Source of the DNA: Lycocorax pyrrhopterus obiensis
Taxonomy: Eukaryota; Chordata; Aves; Passeriformes; Paradisaeidae
Direction of reading: 5' to 3'
Length of the DNA stretch: 64,000 nucleotides
NCBI GenBank assembly: GCA_014706295.1
Contig: JACSVZ010000025.1
Location: 186,001 to 250,000, forward strand
Part shown: piece by piece, positions 1 through 12,200 of the stretch
Numbering within the stretch: the stretch's first letter is position 1
Layout: every line of letters starts with the position of its first letter
Position numbers and translations under genes: made by a program
Notes under the pieces: generated by a model
What the model was told of the DNA's origin: nothing
The model's database searches: none
What the model saw: only the letters and a program-made list of their open reading frames with translations

Positions 1-82
1 TAGAGCCACCTCTGCATCATGTAAATCGCTCGGCAAGGCCTGTGCTCCTCACCAGCTCATGTTCTCACCCATCTCCATACAG

Positions 83-250
83 CTGTCTGCTCCCAGGAGG
101 CCATGACAGGGCCCTGCCGGGCTGTGATGCCTCGTTGGTACTTCGATCCTAACAAGAGAAAATGCATTCGCTTTATATATGGAGGCTGCGGAGGCAACAG
201 GAACAATTTTGAGTCAGAGGAGTATTGTATGGCTGTGTGTAAAAAGATGA
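83..250 (+). CDS. APLP2: APLP2 Kunitz protease-inhibitor (KPI) exon
   Basis: The 168-bp exon starts after the acceptor at 81-82 and ends before GTAAGT at 251. It encodes 56 residues with the six Kunitz cysteines (in VCSQEA, GPC, KRKC, YGGC, EYC, AVC). The reactive-site residue after Cys is Arg (CRAV), which predicts inhibition of trypsin-like serine proteases. Its length divides by three, so it can be skipped without a frameshift, as known for APP/APLP2 KPI exons. Confidence 0.97.
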
Positions 251-3200
251 GTAAGTCCTGCCTCCCACTGGCCTTTTGCAGCTGGCCACTGTCTGTCTGG
301 CGTGTGGTGTCTCCTCCTCCTTGCCTCGGGCAATAGAGGACCTGTCTGTAGCTTATCCCTTTGGTTCTGGTGTCTGTCCCTTTGCAGCAGTCTCCTCCTG
401 TCTCCACTTCCCTAGGTCCGTAGGGTGATTGTTCCTGGGGAAAGTGGCTCTCACGATATGCTGTCTGTGCTCCCTGGTGACTTGCAGCTCTTGCTGAGGG
501 CTCAGCTGTCCTCTTCCAGATCTATAGCAGGGACCAGGGGCTGTCTCTGACCTCTTGCCTAACTGTCTTTTTAATCAAAATATACATAAGGAAGCCCTTG
601 CTTTCCCCAGTCGTGTTACCACGCATATGTTCGACAGTAGGTCCTGAAAAGCAGACTGCTGTTGTCCTGGTAGTAGGCATTTTCTTGCTATTTTAATTTT
701 GGAAAATATCAAGTAATATAGAATTCAGATTCCCATTATCAGCTTGGTATGAAATACGAATCACAACTCAATCCCCGTGTTTTTGAGTGCTTAAGGTTTT
801 TGGCACCAATTTCAACTGGCTTTTATGTCAGATGATAAAACTACCAAAACCATTTTAACCTCCTTATTAATCTTATTGTTGAACTCCAGCACTTCCACTT
901 CAGCTACCATTAAAGCCTTTTGAAAGGCTTTTTGTGTTATCTGGGGCTTGGCAGCCTGACTATACAGCCATAATCCTGTTTACAAAATGTGCTTCATGCA
1001 AGTGCTTTCGATTGGGCTGATCTAACTGAGGCGGTGAAAGAAAAGATGTGGATGTCAGGAGTTTTTTGTACAAAAGTTTGTCCTGTTACAGAAGGATTTG
1101 GGGCTGGGAAGAGAGTTCTCTGTGTCCAAGTCTGGTTCAGAAATGCCAGGAGCAGACCAAGAATATGGGACTGATACGACATCGTCCCTTGCACGCAACA
1201 GTAGTGCCTGTGTTGTATGTTGTCATTATTTTCCCCTAGTTAGAGGGAAGGTTGGTGGATGCAGTGCATGCTAAACTCTTACCCAGTGTTCATGGTGAAG
1301 TGCCAGGTAATTTTTTTCTGAAGCATGCTGTCTTTAATGATGTGTTGGAAGTTTTTTCCACCCAAATAACTAATATGGATGAGAGGTTGCCTTAACTGTC
1401 CCTTTGGGCCCTCCCTCAGGCGAAGGGCAACAACAGAGAGCATCATGTTTGCCACATCTTTCAGAAAGGCTCTGGGATGCGTAGTTGCTAAAACTGTAGC
1501 AAAGGAACGTGTTCAGCACTTCCTGAACTGCAGTATATAGAATACAGAGCCCCTGATTCTGCAGATGCTTGAAGTTTATCAGTTCTGAAATTTTGTTTTT
1601 CCCCTTGTCGAATTTGGATGTCTTGGAGTTACAAACTGTCCAGTGTATTGGACAAGTCAGTTTGTCACACTGAGCCTCCTTCTGTTGCTGTCTTGTCTAA
1701 TATCATTGCCTGCAAGTCCTGCATGGGGCATCTGGTAGGAAAGGTAGGTTTGAAGTGTAAAATGCTGGTTTTGTGCAGATTTATCGTCAGGCTCCCTAAT
1801 CATATTAATGATGTCTGGAGCCAGCTTGTCAGCGAACAGCTAATGCACAGAATGTCACTTAAACCATCCAAAGCCAATGTGGAAGGGAAGGGAAAAGGAA
1901 TTCTTTATCCTGCCATTCCAGGCACTGTGTTTCTGGAGCTGAGTGCTGCTCACCTCAGCACTGAGCAGGCCAAACAGTGCTGGGAGCTGTGGTCATCGCT
2001 GCCATTTGGGCTGATGGAGCTGATATTGGACAGAAAATTGGCACCGTAAAGATTCCAAAATGGACTCTGGAAGGTGGCGGTTCAGTAGGCTCAGCTTGCC
2101 AGGCTATTAATTAGGCAGGCATGGAGATTCCTCTCCCTGCCCTCTGCAATCCAGGATCGTGGGTTTCTGATGCTCTGCTTACCCTTCCCTCTTCATGCAG
2201 TGCCAACTGATGATGTGGATGTCTACTTTGAAACTCCTGCTGATGACAATGAGCATGCCCGCTTCCAGAAGGCCAAGGAGCAGCTGGAGGTCAGGCACCA
2301 CAACCGCATGGACCGGGTGAGTGTCAGTCTTCAGGCTTTGTGCTGTGCAGTTGTTCATGTGTTGGGTTGCTGCCCCTGTTTTACTGGAAAAATTGGTGGT
2401 GAAGTGACTTGCTTTCCAGTTTCCAGCCTTCTCTGTGTTTCTTTCAGTATGACCACACCATGGCAGTCCATTTTTTATTTCTCCAGTGTTGGGAGAGAGA
2501 AATTAGATTAGATGCTGGGAAGAAATTTTTTACTCGGAGGGTGCTGAAGTCCTGGCACAAGTTGCCCAGAGAGGTTGTGGATTCCCCATACCTGGAAGTG
2601 TCTAAGGCCAGGTTGGACAGGGCTTGGAGCCATCTGGTCTAGTAAAAGGTGTTCCTGCCCATGGCAGGGAGTGGAACAAGATGAGCTTTAAGGTCCCTTC
2701 CAGCCCAAACCCTTTCTGGGATTCTGCGAAGCTTGGCCTGTTGCTCAGAGGGATTAAGTGCTAGGTTTAAACCCCACAACAGCTCTTTTGTGCCTTCAAA
2801 AAGCTAGGCTGTGCTAGGATCTGCCTGTGAAGGCAGATCAGCTCATAAAGATCAGATTTAAATTTGTGTCTTGTTCATGTAGTTCTTTCCTTTTTCTGTC
2901 CAGGTGAAAAAGGAATGGGAGGAGGCAGAGCGCCAGGCTGTAAATCTCCCCAAGGCAGAAAGGCAGACTCTGATCCAGGTAAGAATGGAAGGATCTAAAG
3001 AGGAAAGTTACTGAGAGAGATTGCAATATTTAGAGCCAAAGGACAACTGAGATGCAAGAACAGCCTTCCTGCTCTGTCAACAGCTGCCTTTTAGAGGAGG
3101 TTTGATTCAATTGCTTGCTTTGTTCTTAAAACTGGAGATGATCTGATACTATGCCAGGTCCTTTCCTAGACACACTAGTAGAAAGTGATCTCGCCCCTCA

Positions 3201-6200
3201 AGCGTAGCGACAGCAGAGCCAAATTGTAATTCCAGACCTTTGGCCTGTTTTGCACTAACTGCTGGCCTCAGAGCCTGGTTCAGAGTCAGCCCTGGCTCTC
3301 GATACACATTTCCTGCTCGGGCAGACTTAGTGAAAACTGCTTAGACAGCAGATAAAGCTGGTGTGCTGCCAAAATGCCAATCTTGTGCCTTACGAGGAGA
3401 GTTCACTTGGACTGTGAAGTTAATCAGGGGTATTCGCAGTGTGGGATCATTAGGGGAAGGCTCTTCTAGCATTGACAATTCTGTGAATTTCTCTCAAACC
3501 AATATCCAACTAAGTGACTGACTCCAGCTTTTAAGCCCGCTTTGGATTTTATCCTGGAACACAGTTTTCTCTCTGCATTTTTTTAATATAAGTCACTGTT
3601 TGGAACTATGTGCAAATCCAAGAGTTTGTCATTATCTCTGTTGAAACATAACACTTAGTGGACTATTCTGGTTTGTTTGGAGATGAGGGTTATGACCTTT
3701 CTAAAAGAATAGAGATTTGATCTGAAGGCATGCTGATGGAAAATTCCCTATGCAATACCTTTGTAAACTTTTGCAAATTCAAATTAATGGCTCCAGGCTG
3801 AAGGGATCAGTCCTGTTTTCATATTGTAGGGTCGAGGGCAAGAGTTAATACTGTGTTAGTTGTTTGGCACAGCCTGGATCTCCCAACCCCAACATGGGCT
3901 TTCTGTGCAAGGTCATTTTCCCTCTGCAGACCTTTGAAATGGCTTCTGAGGGAAGTTTAGAAGGCAAATTGTCACCACTGAATTTGCAGAGATGAAATCT
4001 GCATCAGCATTTCTCCATGCCTTTCTCTCCTAATTGTAAATGGGTTGCATATGGAATTGGCCAGTCTTTGTTAGGTCTAAAGGGTTACAGGAGTTGTCGG
4101 TCACCTGGTGCATTTCACACAGATTACTTTCTTTGCTCTAGCACTTCCAGGCCATGGTGAAATCTCTGGAGAAAGAAGCAGCGAGTGAGAAGCAGCAGCT
4201 GGTGGAGACTCACCTGGCTCGCGTGGAAGCCATGCTGAACGATCGCCGTCGCATCGCCCTGGAGAACTACCTGGCTGCCTTGCAGGCTGACCCACCACGT
4301 GTGAGTTTCTTCCCAACACATTTGTCCAGTAGGATAGCACTGGGTAGGATGGCAGGTGGGAATGTCTTGGTGAGAAGATTGCCTGTGACTTGGCAGAAAC
4401 TGCAAGTTGGTTCCTAGGAAAGCTTCTGCATTGTGGAAGTTGGTGCTGCAGACTTAGCAGTGAGTCTGTAATTGACTCTCTCTCCTCCTGCCTGGGGAAA
4501 AAAACGTCTGCTTTGTTTGGTGTCCGTAAGGCACAGTTCTTAAGGTGGGGTGTTCTGAGTCATACAGACTTAAAATTAAGTGTTCTGAGTCAAACAGACT
4601 TAATTAAAAAAAAAAAAAAATCTAGGGGCTGAGTGCAGGTGACAGATCTGTCCAGCACCTAAGTAGGCTCACACCTGAAGTGCTGTTTTCTGCTACGGGT
4701 TTGGGTTGACTCCAGTGATTTGACCTGTTCCTGCTCCCGCCCTGCAGCCCCACCGCATCCTGCAGGCCCTGAAGCGCTATGTCCGTGCCGAGAACAAGGA
4801 CCGGCTGCACACCATCCGCCACTACCAGCACGTCCTGGCAGTGGATCCAGAGAAGGCTGCGCAGATGAAATCCCAGGTATGAGGAGGTTTCTGTCAAGGG
4901 AGCCATTGTTGCCCGGCCCTGGCTGTCGGAGGCTCTGGAAGCTGTGTGTTGCTGGGTACTACAGCAGCTTCATCCTTGTGGAGCTCTCCCTCTCTCCTGT
5001 GCTTGCTTCCTGTCACCAGATACACTCCCTGCATGGTTTCCCTTGGTGCCTGACTCAGTATTAAAAATTGAAACTCTGATTTATACATTTTTAGTCACAC
5101 TAACAAGTTGAGAGGTTTAGAACTAGATCAGGATTAGTTCTGTGTTTCCTTTTTATCAGGCACCCCTGAAATTATTTGCTGGGGACTTGGTTATTTTGAA
5201 CAGATTTCACTTCACTTCTTCCAAGTGTCCATGTGTTTCTTTCTGTAGGCTTGTTCTTCGTAGTGCCTGTGTTTGGAGTTTGTGGGAATTCTCTTGTGCC
5301 TCTGCAGAGTTACTGCCTGGTTTCCAAAGTATAATTTGTAACCCTTTCCAAGCACTTGGTCATTGTCGTTTGCTTTATCAGAAAGTCTGTTTTTGATAAG
5401 TTTATGTTGTACCATTGCACTGTATTTTACTTCTGAACAGCCAGAAAATCCTTTTCTTTCTGCTGGGTAGTGCATGTGAATATGCTACTTCAAACCTGGC
5501 CATTGTACTTGTAAGAGGACTTGCAGATACTCTGCAAATTTTTGGAATTATGTCCTGATACTTGTTTTCACTTGTTTTAAAATGGGGAAAGATGTGCTGA
5601 AAGGCCCAACTGATGGAAAATTCAAATCAAGAATGGCATGTTAACACTGAAAGATCTGTTTGGAAGGGTGTGCCCTTTCTCAGGTTCAGAGAGAACTCAC
5701 TGTCCAGTTGCAGCTTTAGGAATGTTTTCCTAGTCCCAGTTTGTGGCTGGTACACTGCTTTGGAGTGTCTTTGAATTCTGCAATGCCTGAAAGATAAGCA
5801 AGAAGAAGAAAGAATGGAGAGATGTAGGGAGACAGTGCAGTGGAGCGCATCCAGTGCTGCCAAGAGGAAGAAATAGGCACTGAGGAAAAAAAAATGCATA
5901 AAAAACTGTTTAACCAGGAGGTGGAAATGTCCTGGGTTAAGGGTAGGACAGGGGCTGGAGCCTGTTGCTGTCACCTCTGGTGAGGAGCAGAGTGGTGTCA
6001 CAGTGATTTTCCAGAAGCAAACATCACACTGGGAGGTGGCAGATTCCATGGGTTCCACCTTGTTTCTGGGTGCTGGCAGTGAACCTTCACCTCATGTCTC
6101 CTGGTCTCCCACTGCCAGTGGGATTCTTGTTAAGTTGCACATCCCCAGGAGGAGTGGTGGTTATGATGGTGCTTGGCTCTCCGTGTGGAATTAATGGTCA

Positions 6201-9200
6201 TGTTTTCAGAGACACATCAAGCACAGCCTGGCCCAGCGCTTTGTTCTGCTGCTGCCACAGCCCAGGAGGGAGTGTGTGAACTGTGTTCTTAAGCTAAACC
6301 TGAAACAGTCCTTAATTCATTCTGAAGGCTGCAGTGTCAACAAATCAACATGCAAGGGATGTGGGTGGTACTGTTCAATTTCCATTCCCTTTACTTTTCA
6401 GATGCACTTTAAGCTCCTCAGTCGATTCCCTTGATTGACAAGCTGCCACATGCAAAATTAAATTGTTTTCATCCTTGCTCTTAAAGGTCAGGCACACATC
6501 AGACTGTGAAACAGGTCCATCTGACTCTTCAGCTTTTTGCAGTGTTTGGCCATCCATATAAATATTTTCCTTGCTCTCCATGATCCCTGATTATGCAGCA
6601 CCCTCTTCAGGTCAGGCCTGACTTCACCACTGGATTTAATGTGCTTGGGAGTAGTGATTTGAGCTTGCCCAGAGCTTGAACGTATTTCTCAAAGGAAGGG
6701 AGAACACTGCTGCCAGTGAGTGGGTGTAGGACAAATGTAATACCACAGTTGGTTTGAAAGGCACCTTTGTTCTGAAACCAGAGCTGATAAAATACCCTGT
6801 CTGCTCCTTTTGCCTGTATCTTTTCTAGCAGTAGGAATGATAATCCATTTAATAAAGCACTCACTTGTAGCCAGTGCAGGAGATGAATTATGACTATGTA
6901 TGGGAAATAGCAGCTTAGGTGGCATTTTAGCGTTTCCAGTGGAGAGCTGGTTACAGTGAAAGTCAGCTGAATCCTCTCTCACTCCCAGCATTTCCCAAAC
7001 TCCTGATACACTGTGTACAGACAGCCAGTTTCAGTGAAGCATGAGAGCATCAGTCAGAGAATTGGACTGGATGGATCTGTGTCCTCTATTGCTCTATTGC
7101 CGTGGCAGATCCACCAGTAATAGATATTTTATTGAGCAAGGAAAGAACTGGTACTGTGAAGTAACTGACAGTCTTTGCTTACTCCAACACACTCTTGTAC
7201 ATCTGCAGGTGATGACACATCTTCATGTGATTGAGGAGCGGATGAATCAAAGCTTGTCTCTGCTCTACAAGGTGCCATATGTGGCTGAAGAAATCCAGGA
7301 TGAGATTGGTGAGTGTGTGTGCCAGCCCCTAAGCTGCTGTGTTAAGACTCCAAGTTTCTGTATCCACTGAGCTCCCAAAAGATTGCTGTCTCCTTTGAGG
7401 GGGTGCCCTTGACAACAAGCGCTTGGGCTCAGGGAAGGTACTCTCTGGATGTTACAAAACAACCAGTCAGAATAGCTTGTTCCCAAGAATTTTAACTGTC
7501 CATTTAAAAAAATCAACCATGTTCAGAATAGCAAAGCTGTCTCTCTAGGGGAGATTAAAAAGATCTGTAAAAAAACCCCAGATGCTTTCTCCCTTAATAG
7601 TTTAATCCTGTCTTGCCAAAACCTCTTGCCGCATCAAACCTCTTGGCCCTTATTTGAATGTATTTCTAACCAATGCCTTTACTGAGAATTCCAGATGAGA
7701 TATGCAAGATAAAATAAACTGGCAGCCCTGAGCAGTGTTCCCCTGCAGCCCTGCCTCAGCCTGGTTCAAACCATCTGCCCCTCTTTGTCCCTGCCAGGTT
7801 ACATGCAGTTTGTGTAATAATTCCTCTTACTCCTTTCAGATGAGCTGCTTCAGGAGCAGCGTGCAGACATGGATCAGTTCACATCCTCTGTTTCTGAGTC
7901 CCAGGTGGATGTCAGAGTGAGCTCTGAGGAGAGTGAAGAAATTCCCCTGGATGGCAAACCTTTCCGCCCGTTCCAGGTGAAAACCTTCCCAGCCTTGCCT
8001 GAAAGTGAAGGTATGTGGAACTGAACACTGGGTTCAGTGGTGGTTTTCCTTAGACGGTAGGCTCAGCTGGAACAGAGAAAGCTCCATCCCTTTGGGTGAT
8101 GTAGAGTAAAGCAGTTGCCCTGACAGGACCCCTCACTCACTGGAGAAGCAGTGCTGCGAGTAACGTCTGTTGAGCTGCTCTCTTGATTTTCTAATACTTC
8201 TCTTTGCAAAATCGTCCTCTTTTTTCATTTTGCAGTGAGTGTTAAGTTTTTACAGTGTGTCTTGACTCTGGAATTAATTTTCAGTCTTTAACAAAAATGT
8301 TCTCGTGTAATGTTAAATCTTTGTGCTGTGACCTGCTGAAGGGCTGCAGGAATTCCCTTTTTTTTTTTTTAATACATATATCTATTTTTTTTGTATCGTT
8401 GGGTGTTGACAGCTGGTGTGTGCGTGTGTATTTATTTTAAAAACGCTTGAACAGAGTCCTGAGCTTAAAGCTGTAGACTAAAAGCTTTTCCCAGGGTCTG
8501 AGTCAGAAATCATGCACAAGGCTTTTTTCCTTTCTCTCTTAATCTCCTTTCTCTGCTATTTTTGTTTTTGTTTTCCCTCCTGCTAGATCCTCAGCCGGAT
8601 TTGTACCATCCAATGAAAAAAGGTTGGTTCTAAGCTGCTCCCTCACAGTGCTTTCAATCACTCTTCTACCTCCTCAGTGTGTTTGATAGCTTCATTTTAG
8701 TTCCATACTCACCTTGATTTTCATTTCTATGCTTTCGCTTAGATCAGTAATGTTCACTTTTGCTTGTTTAGGCCTAGTGTCAAAGAAGCCAGCTAGTCTG
8801 AGCAGCTAATTGTGTGTATGTTCCTCCCTGATGGGCTCACTAGGATCTCAGAGTGCCTGGAGTGGCTCTTAGCCCTTGGGAAGGGTGGCCGTGGCCAGTG
8901 TCTGCAGTGGTGCTTTGCATCTCTCCATGTGTGACACTTCTCAGATTAAACCCTGCAGTGCTCATGGGGAATAGTCCAGAGACTCTTCTGCCTCTTGTGG
9001 AACCTGTCCTTGATGCCCCATGACGCCACTGAACTAGGAGTGAGTGTTCTTCAGGACACAGGCTGTTTCCCATCTAAATGTCCTTACGGAGTGCAGCTAG
9101 TATGGGACAGATAAATCAGGAGATTCCTCCTCCGTGTTTGTGCTTTCCTTGGCATCACCTTCCCACATGTAGCATCTCTCCATACCAGCAAAGTGTGTGT

Positions 9201-12200
9201 GGTTTTCCTTTTCTCCCTTAGCTCAGGATTAATTCTGCAGTAGCTTCAGTGCCTGGCTAAAAAGCGGCTTTAAGAGCAGCTAGAAATATTAGCATTAAAT
9301 AATGTCACTGTTATTGATATGGAATCAGGGAAAGATGAGTAGAAATGGGAGGCTCTTGCAGAGTAGTGCTACGTGAGCTGTGTGTGGAGTAAACCCAGTG
9401 CTTTAATCTGCCTTTGGTTCCAAATATATTGTGTAGATCTCAAAGGAGAGCAAAAGATTTTGCTAATAACCATTTCATGTAAGCACACGTAGTTTTGTAA
9501 CATGGTGAAGGCTAAATAGCTTGAAACTACTCTCATTATCTGTGTTTCTCTACAAATGTAAGTCACCTTCATCCCTCTTGTGGAACAGTGTATAGCCAAT
9601 TCAGTGTGCTGACTGCTCTGGCAAGAATTGGGACAGACTTTAGTTTGATTTTTATTTATTAAATTTTTGAACAACTGCTTTGTTGACTTGAAGATGAATA
9701 ATTTGTGCTAGTTCTTCCTCTCTGGGTAAACGTAAGAGTCTCTGATGACCTGGGGACAACGATTGTCCTACACGTGTTCCTTCTCTCCCTTCCCTTCACT
9801 TTGAATTGCTTGAGGGCTTTGAGGGAGTTTTGGATTGGGGGGGATTTTGTGCAGGTGTGTGCTTTTGTGGTTTTTTTTTTCCCTGGGAGGTATATAATTT
9901 AAACTTTGCCTTTGAGCTACATAGAACTGGGTCTGTTACTTGGTACGGCACCCTGAGACAAATAGCAGAGCTCAGTGCAGCAGCTGAACTCTCCGCCCTG
10001 GAGACTGCTGGGTTGGCTCCTGAGACTGGAATAAAGCAACCGTAGGCCAAAAGCTGACCCAGTAGTTTTGTACAAACTATTTGTGGCTGGTCTCTCCCAA
10101 AAATCCCAATCATTGACTTCCATAATAACATGACCTGCTTCGACAGTTGTGAGAAGTCAGACTGGCAGTCTTGGCTGTGCTTGGAATCTGATTACTGCCT
10201 CCTAAGAAAAATGTGATGCACTAAAACCTGAGATGCTTCATAGTGAAATGTTATTTCTGTGGCATTTTCAGGCAATAAAAGCTTGTCACTGTAAAAACTT
10301 GCCTTGGAGCCAAGTAACCTTTCCTTCCATCTCATCAAAGACCGTGCTGCCAATTCCAGCAGCAGTTGACATAATGTCTTGGGCACCTTGCAAGCTCAGC
10401 AGTTTGTACAAAGGGGGGGGTTTGCAGTCACCAGCAAAACCTGAAGTGCCATAGTAGAACTTCCCTCACATCATTGGAAAGATCCCACTGCAGGTTTGAG
10501 GCTTCACTGTCCTGCTTTTGTACTAGTGCATCACAGGTCATTACGTTGTCCCTGCCACCAGTGGAACACTAGTGTTCTCCTAACGTGCCGTCAGGCCAGG
10601 GCAGTTTGCATCAGACTCTCTCACTGATCTGATCTATTTATAAACACTTTGGATCAAAACAGTTTATGCAGAGCCTTCTGTTAATTGATATTCTTCTCCT
10701 GAGCCAGTGCTGGCTCCAGCCTGGAAATGGGGTAGTAATGTTCTGGTACAAAGGCTGGTGTAGTTCTCTGCTTCTCCCTTGCCCTGGGATTTATTGTTTC
10801 TGGGCTTGTGCCAGTTATGGGACAGCAGCTCATTACAGAGCCACGCCGGGTGACCTTGGAATTCTCATTCCTGAGGCACTTGCTGATGCGCCTGATCCCA
10901 CCAGAATGGGTGATGCTGACAGCTTTCCCTGTGTGCTGGCTTGTGGCAGATGTACGTGTGTCCACTTCACGCAGGGTCACGGAAGGGTGTTGGTGACCCG
11001 GGGTGACACCTGCAGACGTCACTGCACTCAGTGTGTGTTACGCCTTGTCTGGGGCCATCTAACAGAAGCACTTAACAGTGCAGTTTGTCTGGATTGATGC
11101 CTCAGCCTGACTTTGGTGATGAGTCCTGTCTGGTCCTCTCATTGCCACCTCATTTCCCCTCATTAACAGCCCTCCTAATCATTTGTCACTGTAGCTTGTG
11201 AGCTGCCTTCTGACACAGCAGCATGAGGACAGGTTAATACTCAGAGGTCTGTGCAGTTAAACACACGAGCCATGGCAGCTCTACACAGAGTAGGTGACCC
11301 TTCCAAAATGTTCTTAAGGACTGATGGGCTCTCCTTGCTCTTTTGGTGCAGGTTCTGGCATGACCGAGCTGGACGGGCTGATTGGTGCTGAAGAAAAAGT
11401 GATTAACAGCAAGAACAAGGTGGATGAAAATGTGGTGAGCTCTCCACCTTTATTTTGTGAAGCTAAACCTGCCGTGGACACTAATTAATAGCAGTGGCTT
11501 GTTTCCATGTCTCGTTCCCGCTCACAGAATGTCAGCGTGTTCATTATCCATATGGTGTGGGGGAGTTGGTTTGGTGACTATTGTAGGCTCTTAATACTGA
11601 TTAGCATCAGAAGGGTGGGAGGGGGAGGGAAGGAGAGAGCTTCAGATCTTTGGCAGTCAGAGTCTGAGAATTCTCTGATTTAGGAATGTTTTTCCCAAGC
11701 AGAGACCCTTTGATGTCCCTTTACTTTCACTAGGTAGCTCACTTTCTGAACACACCAAATGCTGGTGTGTTCCATCTGTGTTCCCACTTACTTATCATGG
11801 CAGGAAAGGCCTCACCTTCCTCTGAAAGTGAGCAACCCAGCAGGAATTGTCTCTATCCACAGTGTTAAGAATTCTCTAGGTTCTAGTGACAGCCACTTGG
11901 CCTCAGTTCCATGGGTTTAAAAAAATTAAAAAGTGAGGTTTTGAGTTTCCTTTCAATACTGTTTTAAAGCCACAGGTTAGATCTTACATGACAGAAATGC
12001 TGAGTCCAAAGTTAGGACCTATTTTTTTATTGTATTTTTCTTTGGGGCTTTAGTTTGACATAGTCTGGAGTTTATTAGTTGTAATACTGTTTCTGGTGGC
12101 TGTATAAGAGCTGGAGAACATTCCATGCTGTTGAGAGCAGGGGAGAGATGGTAAGTGGTCCTGAGCCTTTGCTATTGTTCATTAAAGGTCTCTTGTCTGT

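Noticed and set aside
251..2200. Possible OX-2-like exon after the KPI exon, as in APP
   Set aside because: No frame matches, and APLP2 is not known to have this exon; the KPI exon joins in frame to 2201.
6375..6864. Two consecutive minus-strand frames in an APLP2 intron, considered as a retrocopy
   Set aside because: No resemblance to a known protein, no poly-A tail or target-site duplication seen.
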